Assembly (NCBI GenBank): GCA_003313425.1
Contig: NHZP01000048.1
Coordinates: 1-64,000, forward strand
DNA length: 64,000 bases
Reading direction: 5' to 3'
Source: Pseudopyrenochaeta lycopersici
Lineage: Eukaryota > Ascomycota > Dothideomycetes > Pleosporales > Pseudopyrenochaetaceae
Below are positions 1 to 11,570 of the stretch, in pieces. The notes beneath the pieces were generated by a model, which was not told the origin of the DNA, did not search any database, and saw only the letters and a program-made list of their open reading frames with translations. The translations under genes were made by a program, and so were the position numbers. Positions within the stretch are counted from its first letter, which is position 1, and each line of letters opens with the position of its first letter.

Positions 1-1020
1 ATCCCACCTAACAAGGCTACCTACTGCTCGTAAGATAGGATAACTGTAAATAGGTTGCGTAGCTCCTAGGAAAGGCTATTTAATACCTCTATATTTATTT
101 AGGTAACTAGAGGGCGTGCATAGGGCCTTAGTAAGGTGCTGATAAGCAGTTATAATCAATTAGTAGCTGCCATCTCAGGAACCTCTATAGTTTCCATGTC
201 TTATTAACTTTCACGTACTAGGGCAGCACAGTTTATTATTTAATAGTAGATGGTCTAGTTAAGCCATAAGGCAGGCGTAGATCTAAAATCCTTACCTCAC
301 CTCATTTACATAGCTGCTTCGTCCATTATACGTTAGGCCACTTCTCCCTCAGTTCCTGTAGGAAGTGTGTAGCATTACTCTATAATTTAATTTACCCTGT
401 GCTATTATCTTAACCTAAGTTCTCGCGCTATTCTTAGTAACTATTAATAATATTATAGAAGCCTAGCAACATCTTAGTACAGTTGTATTCGTCCTTATTA
501 TTAAAAGAGACACTGCCTTAAATTATATCTACCCCGCGTCCAGAGTAAACTGCCTAAGCAATATTAAGATTAACGTAGCGGAAGTAAGTCTTATCACCTA
601 GTTTTGCATATTTAGCATAGTATAGGTACAAGATAAGGTAAGGCTCCCTTCGAATAGCCGCATAGATTAGGTAATATTCAAGATCTCCGCAGACCAGCCG
701 CTGCGGCAACAAGTAATACATCGTACGTCCCTAACTAAGGTTATCTTTACCGCTAATCTAGCGAGTATAGTAGTCGTACATCTTAAAGCTTTTATTAATA
801 ATTTTAACTAGTTCCTTATCCTTCTAGATCTAGCTAAAGACGTCGCAGACAATGCTCCCTGTTCGTTTAAATTCGTTAATTAAAGGTTAAAGCTTCATCG
901 TCCCTATAAATACTTCCTAGTTAATATTAGGTACAGTCTAAATAAGCCTATATTAGTAGCTCTTAAGATCCTTATAGGTACAGCTACCTTAGTGCAACTT
1001 TATAAAAAGGACTTATATAA
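1..1020 (-). pseudogene. RIP-eroded 2-oxoglutarate/Fe(II) dioxygenase-like coding region (TET/JBP-like)
   Basis: Reading the minus strand and ignoring TAG/TAA stops (former CAG, CAA or TGG codons) gives one continuous frame of about 330 residues that runs off the left edge. It contains a core around 540-700 with the words LVCGDLEYYLIYAAIRREPY and YFRYVNLNI, then GRGVDIIQGSVSF near 500, and further on LPYGLTRPS near 260 and an RTVLPW-like QTVLPQY. The YVN at 569-577 fits an iron-binding HxD whose His and Asp were each changed by one RIP-type transition, and LPYG fits a distal LPHG histidine. From memory of the family this arrangement resembles fungal TET/JBP-type oxygenases, which act on 5-methylcytosine or thymine in DNA, but the assignment is by recollected pattern only. 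The gene is dead as it stands. Confidence 0.45.
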
Positions 1021-2720
1021 CTAGGTTAGCTTAATATTCTCTAATCTTGTCTTTACAGAGGTATAGGATAAGCAAGACTTCCTAAATCTAATAGTAGTTT
1101 ATGCCGTAATAGAACACCCCTACGTAAGACGCGATATAAGTAGAGTAAAAGTAACAGACACGATTAGGATTAGGTATACAGTTGCCTTACTTATCTAACA
1201 GTTAACTATAGTTAACAGTTTCGCAGTACTATTCCTCTAGGAGCTTAAACTACTTCTAGATCTTAACCTTTCTATATAGCTTTATTTATAAAAGTATCTT
1301 AGCTATAACAGATTCCTTATTCTTACACCTATAAGAAGTATACAGGGCGAAAGCTAGAATAATAGAATCTTCTTATCCTTTAATACTTTCTAGGATATCT
1401 AGGTTCACGTTAAGCCGCTTTAAGCGTCCCTGCTTAGCTGTCTCTAAATTAAGTAGCTGCGTAAGTTTACCTTAAGCTAATTAGTCCTAGGGCTAACAGC
1501 ATTAATTATAATTAGTTACCTAGATATGCGATATCTTTTCTTAAGGTTACCCTAATATTATTTAATTAGATTAGTTCTGCCTCTAGATAAGAAGTAAGTT
1601 AAGGGGACTAGATAATCTTATTAATAGACGCGTGCTGTAAATATTAATAGCTCCCTATAGATCGCGACCTACTTTAGAGTTACTAATACTTAATAGGTAA
1701 CTATACTCCTAGACTGCCTTAACAGGAGGACTAACTTAATTACTTACTTAATCTCGCGACTTTAATAGCGCGAATCTAAGGGATGATAAGCCCACACGTA
1801 TGTATCTAGAGTCCTTATTTAATAAGCTATTAGTTATCCTTCGTAACTATATTAGTGCGCGTCTTACTTAAGTGTTTAAGCTTCCTAAACTATTTTAGTA
1901 CTCCTTTCTAGAATAGGTGCTTATTATTATTCTCGCGCGTATAAGTATAAATATCTGTGTTACCTTTTTAAACCCCGTTCTTAGTAGCTAACGCCCTTAA
2001 GTTCTTATTATCCTATAATTAAGTTACATAGGCAGGAATTATTTATAAGGTTACTTTTATATTACTAATATTAGTTACGTTTATAAACTTATCTTAACGC
2101 CTTTTCGGATCTTAGAGTTGTAGGATAAGTTCCGTGTTAAGGTACAGCATAAGGTCTGTAATTTCAACTCGTCGCAGGAGGAATACAAGGTCAGTAACGC
2201 CCGAATAGCTGTATATAACCAAACTCATGTGTACACTAATAACCTAATTAAAAAGAGGCTTATGTAAGCTCTTAAGGTAGCTTATAGCTAATCGTAACTT
2301 ATTACCTCGCTTAGCTTAATAGTCCTTAACATCTTTAACTATAGGAAACTAGGCGTTAAACTAGTGCACACCTCCGAATTTAGCTATAAGAGCCGCGTTA
2401 TTCTTAAATGCCTAAGCAGCCGCACTAACTAGGTTAAGGAGTTCGTTAATATATAAGCTACAAGAGATTATCTACTTAGTTACTATGTGTTTCTAAACGT
2501 GCAATAGTTACTTAACTAGTTCCTCGTAGAAGTCTTTAAACGTAGTCCTGCCCTTCTAAGGTACGACGTATTATCTGTAATTCTAGAAGTTAATACTGCG
2601 ATCAGGCACACGCGTAATTTACTGCGTTAATTAAGGCTAGTTAGATATATTTAAGTAAGTTACTAACTTATCTGATAAGCCTAGAGTCTAAGGCGGCGGT
2701 AGGAGTTTTAGCATGACAGA
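1021..2720 (-). pseudogene. Eroded minus-strand coding region upstream of the dioxygenase-like stretch
   Basis: The minus strand stays readable upstream of the dioxygenase-like part, with stops almost only TAG. Near 2430-2700 one frame reads with words such as KGRTTFKDFYEELVKQ (the final Q is a stop codon in the sequence) and ISCSLYINELLNLVSAAA; at least one frame change lies between this part and position 1020. I do not recognise the product. It may be the N-terminal part of the same protein or a separate one. The plus strand also has a long low-stop frame here, but its composition (Leu/Ile-rich, no motifs) looks like a shadow. Confidence 0.3.
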
Positions 2721-3014
2721 TCGTTAAGGTAGGGTGCCTAGTAGGTCCCTCCTAGAACCGCTCATAATTGTTTGCTTAGTTGAACTAGTTTATAAAATAT
2801 AGCAGCGTCTAGTAAGAGTTAATAGTTAGCTGCTAGTAAGATATTAATTATTAAAAAAGAGAAGTAATAAGCTTCGCAGGCGGGGTTTTTATCCTTTCGT
2901 TACTATATATTATTTCTTAACCTCACCTTTACCTACACTAATTACGACAGGTAATTTTCGTCGCTTTTTAACTGTTTATTTCGTTATTAGTAGGCGCAAA
3001 TATAAAATTAGCGC

Positions 3015-3080
3015 GTTAGCTAATCACAGGGTTTCCCAGGTCACGCTAGTCGCACCTAAGGCAGGTCCTAATTAGCTAAC
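3015..3080. repeat. 66-bp inverted-ended repeat, copy A
   Basis: Starts GTTAGCTAAT and ends ATTAGCTAAC, a perfect 10-bp inverted repeat. The interior is about 80 % identical by eye to copy B at 7717-7780 in the same orientation. It lies just beyond the integrase end of gypsy D. Confidence 0.6.
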
Positions 3081-3199
3081 ACCTACGCTAGGCATCTAAA
3101 ATTCACATCTATAACAGCTTACCGCCTGTTTATTTCCTATTATATTATAAATATATAAGGCAATTTTACTTACTTATATTACCTTCCCCTCCCTTACTT

Positions 3200-6100
3200 A
3201 GAGACTTTTAGCTATCCCTTAGCCTATAATAGTTCGTCTTCAGACGTTATATTAGATTCAGAATCCATAAATTCTTTAGAATACGCCTCTTTCTCTGTCG
3301 TTATCAACCTCCTTAGTATAACTTGGACTGATATGTAGTTTAGGTAGGTCACTACATCTGATATTATAACTAGGTCTTAATTAACTAATTTTCTAGATTT
3401 AAGGTTTCGCAGGCGACCTCCCTCCACTTCAGGCTCATCGTTACCTAGTTTATCTTAAGGCTAGTTAAACTAAGCCGGTAGCTCTTAAAAGAGGTGTACC
3501 TCTTCCTATAATAATAGTTCCCATAATTTTATTCTTCCTTAGTCTTCAGCGGCTATATTCAACAAGTCTCTCTAGATAAATAGCTTCAAACAATAACCTA
3601 GCGTAGTGTGGGGCGAACCTTAATCCGTTAAGGTCTTCGAGTCTGTAGGTACCTTAATCCTTAAATACTTCTAAGATTTAATATAGACCTAACTATCTCG
3701 TAGTCAGTTTTCTTAACCTAGACATATTAATCTTACGTATCAAATCCTATAGCAGGACCAAGTCTCTATCCTTTATCTCTTATTATTTAATTTCTTTATA
3801 ATCGTCCTAGTATTCCTTTTTTACCGCACGCATTCGCTTAGTTTTTACAACTGCCTCTTTAACAAGCTAGTCTCTAAGGTTGATCTGTATTACTCGTACT
3901 ATAAGAAGATATTCTTTATTATAGATTTGGCGGAAGGGAAGTGTCTGCCAGGTTAGCAAGGCTAGCTTAATTAGCAGGACTAGGTTTTATCTAGTGATAA
4001 GTTAGAAGGCTAAATACCTAGTTTATTCCTAGATTAATATCCTGTCCGCTAACAACACAGCTAGGAGATTTGTAACCTATAATCCTAGTAACTTAGCAAG
4101 CGCATTCACAATTAGTTTGTAACCGCCTTTAACTTTACCTATTACTTAAGGGTTATAAGCTAATAATTAGACGCGCCTAATCTTATATATCTTAGTAAGG
4201 GCTACAATAACTTTAGCAAAATCAGGTCCTCTATCTACTATTAATTTCCTCGTTATACTCTATCTGTATATAATTTCTTTGTAGATAAACTTCGTAATAG
4301 TTAAGGACTTATTATTAGGGATTGCGCGACCTTCAACCTATCTAGATAGGTATTCCCTAGCAAGGACTAGAAATCTCTTTCTATTTTACTCTAGCATGTA
4401 TACCACGTTAATTATAATTAATTCCTACAGCGCGTAACTATAGGTGTTAGTAAGCATATCTACTATACGCTTAGAAGATCTTAGTTAGTATTCTTTACAG
4501 GCTAATATTTAAAGCTTAACGTCGCCGTACATGCTTTTCTACTAATACCTTTATACTATTATGCTGTACACGCCTGTAACGCCTTAATATCTAATAACTT
4601 TATAGATATTGCTTATAGCTGCTGCTCGTAAGTTAGGGTTATTAACTACCCTACAGACTGCGATGTTTCGTAACATTTTTCTAAATAGATAGCTATCTCT
4701 AACAAAGAAGTTTATAGCTTTCTTTTTCTATACTTAAAGTTCCTTCCTTATAAGATTAGGTAGAAGTTTTAGTAATAGGAGGAATTAAGTAATTTCCTCT
4801 AAAGTATTCAACTATTTATTCTTTAAGGCCCGTCCTTAAATAGGTAGCGCCTTATCTATCGCGCTAATTAGGTGTTTAACGTATTCCTCTAAATTATCCT
4901 CTATCTAATCTAGTAGTTCCTATCTATTAGGTTTTAGGTACCGCGATAATGCATCAGCTACTACATGCTTTTTACTAGGCACGTGCTTAATATCAAATTC
5001 CTATATAAGAATCGCGGCTATCTATCTATTTATAACAGATCCTAGCGTCTTAGCTAATAATTAGTTTAACTGCGCGATTAACGTCTGCGCGTCCATCTTA
5101 ATTATAAAGTTCTGCCTATATAGCTAAGTTCTGAATTTCTTTAGCGCCTAAAGCACCGCCCTACATTCAAGCTTAGTTAAATACTACTAACTTTTAGCTT
5201 ATAACTATATTACACTTTTAAACTAATAAGGATAACGCTTCCTATCCTTACCTTCCTGCTTAAGTATAGCTCCTGCACCTTCTTTACTCCTATTAACCCT
5301 AAGGTAGAATCTCCGTCTACATTTATAGTCTAGGCTAGCTAATATAGAAGTATTAGTAATTTTATTTTTTAGATCCTACATTACTTCTTATTACGGCGAT
5401 TCCTATACCTATTCTGTTTTGTTTCGTAAGAGGGTAAATAACAGTTTTACTTAAATAGCGAAACTTAGTACCTAGATACGATAATAGACACATATTCTAA
5501 GGAACATCCGCACTTCTTTTACGTTCCTGTATTTAGGCTAATCTTAAATCTTAGCCACTTTCTAGTAATCTGGATGCCTTCCTTCAGCACCTACTTCATA
5601 TCTGACAACACCTAGCCTGTCTATTCCCTAGTAACACTTTGTCCCTGAGACTATAGCCCTAGCTCTTTTAATGTTAGTAAGTACCCTATCTAGCTATTAG
5701 ATATATTCTAGTATATATCTTCAAACTCCTAGCAATGCTTCTTCGTTATTATACGTTAATTTTAAGCTACTACACGTAATATTATCTAGGAATAGCGTAG
5801 TGTAAGGCTAATATCTGATCAGGATTTTTATTATTATCTGCTAAAAAGCACTAACTAAGTTCGTAGCTCCTTAAACTATCGTGCATAATCTTAACAACCT
5901 AATTAGCGTCTAGAATACAGTTATATCTCTGCTGTTAGGGTAAAGTGTAATCTAATTATATCCTAAAAACAGATCTATAAGAGAGAGGATCTTGCATCTA
6001 GTAAATTATTCTAAGAATTCGTCAGCTATTAGTAGGAGATTCGCATCCCGTATTAAAACCTTATTTATATAAACCGCGTTGTTAATAAGCCAGTACTTCT

Positions 6101-7620
6101 TATCTTTCTTAGCAACCAGGAACCACAGGTTCCTATACTAACTATCATACTATTCTGTTGGCGGGCAGCAGGCAGGAGGAACTAGGTTGATTCCTATCAA
6201 ATGAGATACAAGGGAACTATATACCCTGTGGATGCTTATATAACAGAGCACGTGAGGAGCTAACCGTGTTGGCTAACATATTCAAGGGTTCCTCAGTTAA
6301 TTCTTTCTCAAAACATCGCTACTGCCTCTTCCTCAATCCCTCTTAGCACAGGAAAAGACTTAACCTGCCATACTTTATAAGGTATCGTCTTTATCTTGTA
6401 TAGCAGGCACACGTCTTTACTAATCCTTCCTAATTTAGTAAAGGTAAAGGCTATTACTACTTCTTAATTTATTAATATATCTAGCATTAACTGCTTTTCT
6501 CAGGCCCGCAGGGATCTAAGCTTTAGTTAATTTATTCGTTCAGAAGTAAGGCGAGACCCTTGTAGAAAATCCGCGTATCGTTGTTTAAAGAGATAATTAG
6601 AAGGTCCTAGGCTAGGTCCCTTTAGGCTTAAGCGAAGCAACTAGTTCTTAACTGCAATTTCTAGCTAGTCTTCTCTTCCAAATTCTATTAGTTCTAGGGG
6701 GCGCGGCTTATTAATTAGCCTTACTTTATCTACCACCTTCTTATACATCGTATTAACTTATAACCACCGTCTTCGCTAGCTCTAAGTTTGGCGGTTTAGT
6801 TCGCACATAATACTTTTAAGGCTTACTTCTAGACTAGCTGTCGCGTTCAACAAGATAAGTTGTGACGCAGCATGGCCCTTTCGTACTTATAACTTGCTTC
6901 TGTCTTATATAGTAAACAAGTGCGAAAAGTCTCTAAAATCTAACTTATCGTTAATAAGATGGACTTCCTAGTAATGCTTAGCTCGAGCGATGTTGCTAAT
7001 ATCCTTGTTTTCTAGGGTGTTAATATTAGTATACAAACGCACTTCCCCTATCTATGCGCTCGCATCTAGTTTTCCGAGTCATCAGAATCTACTACTACCG
7101 TACTTAGGTAAAAGGGCGTCAGATCTGATACCAGGAAGACTGCGTTCCTTATTCTATCCTCAGAGATTATTTAACACGTAACCTAACTATACACGTTATA
7201 CTAGATAGCTAACCTTACTATAGAATACTAGGGATTACTAAGGATAGCTAACCTTATTAGATTAGCTATTATTTAGAAGTGCGTCCTTATAACGACCTCC
7301 CCTACTTTAACTAGGTCGTCTTAAGCCGTGCTAATAAAGGCATTAGTGTCTCCCGTTACACTTATAATCTTATTTATCTGCCTAGGGCGTTACTCTATAG
7401 CCTCGTAGACAATACTTAAGGCTCGTACTGCACTTAATCTTAAGAGGTTTATTTGCGAACCCGTGTTAATAAGGTATTTTACGGCGTTCCTGTTGAATAA
7501 TGCCTAACAAACAGGAAGGTTGTAATGCATCAGTCTTATTCCTCTAAGCCTTTCCTGCGTAGCTGCCCTCTTTACTATAACCTTATCCCTATTAATCTAG
7601 GTGTCAGATTCACTATTAAT
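3200..7620 (-). pseudogene. Gypsy D pol (protease, reverse transcriptase, RNase H, integrase), eroded
   Basis: The protease appears as LINTGSQINLL near 7440-7490, a DTGS active site whose Asp has become Asn. Reverse transcriptase is read near 6000-6110 with words like YWLINNAVYINKV and ILSLIDLF, matching the RLI-NAV...SLIDLFSGYD region of gypsy polymerases. The RNase H end shows VADALSRYL at 4941-4961, a very conserved gypsy motif. Integrase lies in 3300-4600 but is poorly readable. Numerous TAG stops show it is inactive. Confidence 0.7.
6156..6278. mobile_element. Solo LTR (123 bp) with TATTC target-site duplication
   Basis: The segment begins TGTTGGCGGG and ends TTGGCTAACA, and is flanked on both sides by TATTC (6151-6155 and 6279-6283). 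It is clearly more GC-rich than the gypsy D reverse transcriptase it sits in. TG...CA ends, 5-bp duplication and no internal region point to a solo LTR; a very small non-autonomous element is the alternative. Confidence 0.75.
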
Positions 7621-7716
7621 AATATGTTGCTGCTGCGCGTTATGTACGGTTGCGATCACGTTGCATTTTAATACCTAGGGTTCAGGTTCCTCGCGTTTAT
7701 TAAGGTTCAGATAGTT

Positions 7717-7780
7717 CTAGCTAATCACAGGGCTTCCTAGGTCAAGCTTAGCGCACCTAGGGCGGCTCCTAATTAGCTAG
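7717..7780. repeat. 64-bp inverted-ended repeat, copy B
   Basis: Starts CTAGCTAAT and ends ATTAGCTAG, and holds an inner inverted pair CCTAGGT...ACCTAGG around a 12-base loop. It lies between the gag and protease parts of gypsy D, so copies A and B bracket the pol region. Confidence 0.6.
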
Positions 7781-7799
7781 CTTACTAAAACTATTACGT

Positions 7800-10250
7800 T
7801 TACTTCTATAGGATGTTTCTTAGTTCCTTCTTCTTCCTAAAGGAGCTTTCTAACCTAGCCTTTAATATTATTCTGCCTAAGTAAGTCTCCTATAGTTAAT
7901 CCTCGTACTTCTTACTTCTAGATAGCTAATACTATCCTAGATAGTTAGTAGATTTCTAAGCTTTATTCTTTATCGTGAGTCTCTTAGAATTAAACCTTCT
8001 TTTCTTTGCCTTAATACGCGTAATTAACAGGTAGCTTAAGGTAATCTAGTATCTGATGGGGTGGCGGCTTAGCAGTAACTATTACTCCTCTGTGCGGCGT
8101 TGTAACAGGCACGCCCGCAGGTCCTATATCGTGCATAATCTCGTCGCCCTTATATCTTTATCTTAAAGTAGGCGTAGCTAAAGCAGTTAGCCCTTTCTCT
8201 ATAAATTAGCTTAGCTCTTTATTTTAGTTTCCTAGTAGTTATCTAGCTAAAATCTTTTATAGCTGCGCAGGCTTTCGTACCTTACCTTAGCAAACTCGTT
8301 CTAGAGTTTTATCTTTACTTAGTATTACTTTTTAACTAGCTGCACAGACTTCCGCAGTTTCTAAGAGGTCCTTAGGAAACGCCCCTATAATAATATTATT
8401 ACTGTCCACGTAATTAAGGCTTATAACTAAGCCGTAATGTTACTAGTTAAGCATACAATTTTCCTAGAAGTTGCGAAACTCATCTTCTATATCTATCTTA
8501 GTTCCTGCGCTAAGGATTTCTGTAACGCTGTTAGCTGCTGGGTTCTCTTATTATTAACTTCGCCCTAGGTTCCTTACCCCTGCGCGTGAGTCTGTTCCTC
8601 CAAACATATCTAGTCTTACTACTAAAGCTGGCTAGTCTAGCACATCCTTAGGTACTTTAAAGAATTCCGTAACCTTCTTTTTCAGCCAGTTAAGCTAAAA
8701 GCTTAGCAGAATAGACCTAGTAATTTCTCTAAGCTTTTTATGCGATAGTCTAAAATAATAGATCCTACAGTTATCTTCCTTTATAAAGAAAGTAGATACC
8801 CAGCCTAACAAGACAAGTTCGCGGTATGCATCGCAATCTTAAACCAGATGAGCTGCTAAGCCACACATATTACATATAAGGCGTCGTTCTCGCCCTTATA
8901 CCCACGTAGAGCCTTGTCTCTAATTAACGTTTAGAGGTACATTAGTTATATAACTTCTATCGTTTCGATTATAATATATCTGTTGGCGTAGTTGCGATAG
9001 TGCTTGTTGTTGTACCACATAATTAAGGAAGTATGCGTAATTCGCAGGAGACTGGAGGGCTTTCGCAATAGCCTTGTTTTAGTTCATAACCTCAGTCAAC
9101 TTAGTAACGTTAATTCTAACGTCTTTGAAGGCTTATATAAGATCTATTACTTCGTCGTTAACCTTAAGTAGTTAAGGCCCTTTCTTCTTTTTAACTACCT
9201 TTCTTGCCTCTTCTAAAGCTAAGGAGGTTTTGCGCGGGATAGTGTTATATTAACTAAGCAGTCGTTGTTCTGTAGCAGCTACCTCCTTTAATTCCTCCTT
9301 TTACTAGTATATCTTCCTTATAAACTTATAGATACTTTCTATATAGTAGGTTTCTAAACGCCTTCCTTCCGGGCTGTTAGGCATCCTAATAAGTACGTCT
9401 TCTCTGTCCTTAGCAGGCAGGCCTTAGTAGAATAGGTAGCCTTTTTCTTTCTTAGATATGTTTCCTAACTTAATGCAGGCTTCTGCATAAATAAGGAAGT
9501 TAGCGTAATAGCTAGGCAAGCTAGGGAACTGCAGCGCTAATTAAGTGATGTAATCCTTAAGGTACGCACGTGTTCCTATTGTAGTACTTTTATCCTTATC
9601 TTTCTAGTATTCCTTAATAAGCTCTTAAAGGCCTTCCTAATCTCTCCCTTTAAACTTAAGGGATCTTTTAATAAAGTCACTATATTTATTATCGCAGAAG
9701 TTAGGAAGCACGCAGAGTCTCTCCTCTTAATTAAGACCTCTGTTTTCCGCGCGGCGATTATAGCTCTTAAGGAACTTGGTCGCGTTAGTTCTGTTAAACA
9801 CTAGGCCAGTGCCGTGCCTTATAGGCAGCAACACGTTTCTCCTGCTTATGTTCGGGGCAGTTAGCATGTCCATTGTCTGTTCTTTTCTCGTTTAACTCAG
9901 GGTCTCAATGTCTTTTGTCTTATTATTACTAGCTTGCTTAGGCGCAGGCGTAAGGGTAGCTAGCGAGTGCTCCTCCTTATCTAATGTCTCGATAGCTATT
10001 TATAGAGTTTCTCTGTAGTAACTAAGTTTAGATAGAAATTCCTCGTAGGTTGACTTACTATAACATTTAAACTTAGATTCTTAGTTTGCTGGGTGTTTTA
10101 TGTTTTATTTGATTAATTGTCTATAGGACTCAGCGTTTTTCTCCTTAATACTTAATACCTTGAACTTAAACTTAACGGCTTCAATCCTTCGTTAGTTCCT
10201 GTCTAAGAACTAATTTCTTGCTTGCTTAATTTTCTGATGACTAGCTGATA
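7800..10250 (-). pseudogene. Gypsy D gag with CCHC zinc knuckle, eroded
   Basis: The minus strand at about 8832-8873 reads CNMCGLAAHLV-stop-DC, a C-x2-C-x4-H-x4-C nucleocapsid knuckle with all four ligands kept and one TAG where a Gln or Trp stood. Position between the LTR and protease is as expected for gag. The remainder is Lys/Glu-rich and stop-laden. Confidence 0.6.
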
Positions 10251-10548
10251 ACTAATAACTAACTATATATCCTTTTTATGCATACTGTTATGCGTATCTT
10301 AAATAAAAGGCTACAGGTAAGCCTTACTTAAAGCTTAAAAATTACCTATCTAGATTAGTTTTAGGGTCGTTTTTACCCCTTTCTGTTGTTTTCTAATGGC
10401 AGCGGCTTAGGGGATCTTGAGGTTGCACTAAGAAGTTAATAAAATTTGGCCCCTTAGGCTTCGCTAATTTATGCAGGAACAGAGGCCTCAGCCAACTTCT
10501 CCCTTTTGATAGTAGCCTTAAGCACACTAAAAGTAACTGAGCATCTTG

Positions 10549-10797
10549 TGTTAGCCGAGATAGTAAGGTGCGGGGACGGGTAACAAGGTAGACAAAGGTG
10601 GATAGGCAACAATGAATTGAATAATCGAGACTCTAGTGAAGCAGGACTTAACAGTACAGCGTAGGTAGTACTTAGTGGATTCGATGCCTCCCAAGGAGGT
10701 CCTATCTATCTACCTTTATACCCGGATTTCCCGGCCAAGCCTACCTAATCCTAGCTGAGATGCCCTCGGTAACTACGTCACTAAGTGCATCGGCACA
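10549..10797 (-). repeat. 5' LTR of gypsy D (no partner in window)
   Basis: On the minus strand the segment begins TGTGCCGATG and ends GGCTAACA, so it has TG...CA ends, about 249 bp. It contains a TATA-like GGTATAAAGG and is less AT-rich than its surroundings. It lies directly upstream of the gag region. No second copy was found, so ends are inferred from the TG/CA rule only. Confidence 0.45.
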
Positions 10798-10799
10798 CT

Positions 10800-11395
10800 A
10801 TATACGTAGATATATATAGAGAAACTTATTCTTATTAACGTAGTAGACGCCCTAGTAAGTAAGCTTAGTTACCTCTTATCTATATACTATCATAAGCGGC
10901 GAGAAGTACCTAATATCTAATAGCTAAAGCTTATATAACGTATAGGCAGGTATATAAAGACTAATTATATTCCTCTCTTTATAGTAGTTATTAAACTTAA
11001 GTATTACGTAGCTGCTATAGCTATTAAGTATTAGTAGGTAATAGCCTCTTATAGAGGACGAGGCTGTGTGTAAGTTAAATTACTTTAGCTACTTAAATCT
11101 AAGGTTATCTCTTATCTAACTATTATTACTAACAGTAATAGCCTAGTTATTAGGTAGTCTAGCTAGGTACTAACTAGCCTAGTAGACCTTCGCCTTAAGG
11201 ATAATAAATAGAGGTAGAAGGTAGCCTACTGCGCTTACACACTTCATAGTTATTACCTATTTATAATTACCTAGCTATATAATAGTTACCTAACTAATAG
11301 TATTAGAGCTAGTAATAACCTTTACTATTAAGGCGATACCTATTATAAAGCTAGTCTTATTAAAGTTATAGGTATCTATATTTACTATTGTCAGA
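10800..11395 (-). pseudogene. Pogo/Fot1-type DDE transposase remnant (C-terminal catalytic half)
   Basis: The minus strand reads YNFNKTSFIIGIALIVKVI, then LLILNSYSSYV, then LLDIRYFSPL, in the order and spacing of the D..D..D catalytic blocks of pogo transposases (FDE-G-MG, LILDGHSSH, QPLDVGCFSPLK). The first two Asp have become Asn and several Trp/Gln codons are TAG, the RIP pattern. The N-terminal DNA-binding half is missing. It is a different family member from the better copy at 34760-36674. Confidence 0.7.
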
Positions 11396-11570
11396 ATTTT
11401 AATAAATGTGTTAGTCAGAAAATAGATTATTAATTTATTATTATTCTGTCTGTTCTTTTCTATAGCTCCTCTGCTTCCAGAGGTTCTGTAGATCGCAATA
11501 GTTATCAGTCCTACTATTTATCGCTCTTTCCTTGTATTTGACAATCTAACAACTATCTTATAGGTCTTAC
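11395..11570 (-). repeat. Fragment related to the copia leader at 48840-48990
   Basis: This stretch aligns with 48840-48990 in the same orientation, including the shared blocks around GCTTCCAGAGGTTCTG / GCTTCCGGAGGTTCCG and AATTTTAATAA. In the second location it precedes a copia gag on the minus strand, so this is probably a detached copia 5' leader fragment abutting the pogo remnant. Confidence 0.5.

Larger units (their letters stand above)
2940..10797 (-). mobile_element. Gypsy D: eroded Ty3/gypsy LTR retrotransposon, left end unresolved
   Basis: Order on the minus strand is LTR (10549-10797), gag with a zinc knuckle (about 8832-8873), aspartic protease (about 7440-7490), reverse transcriptase (about 5900-6500), RNase H (around 4941) and integrase (about 3300-4600). 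All coding parts carry many TAG stops and D-to-N type changes. No second LTR is seen between the integrase and the left edge, so the element is either truncated near 2.9 kb or continues out of the window with the 1-2720 coding region inside it. A 123-bp solo LTR (6156-6278) interrupts the reverse transcriptase. Confidence 0.7.

Noticed and set aside
650..1600. Long low-stop plus-strand frame
   Set aside because: The minus strand in the same place gives coherent motif-bearing protein; the plus frame is Leu/Ile-rich without motifs and is a by-product of TAG-poor complement sequence.
3015..3080. A tRNA or tRNA-derived gene
   Set aside because: Length and outer stem are suggestive but no A-box or B-box (GGTTCGAATCC-like) sequence is present.
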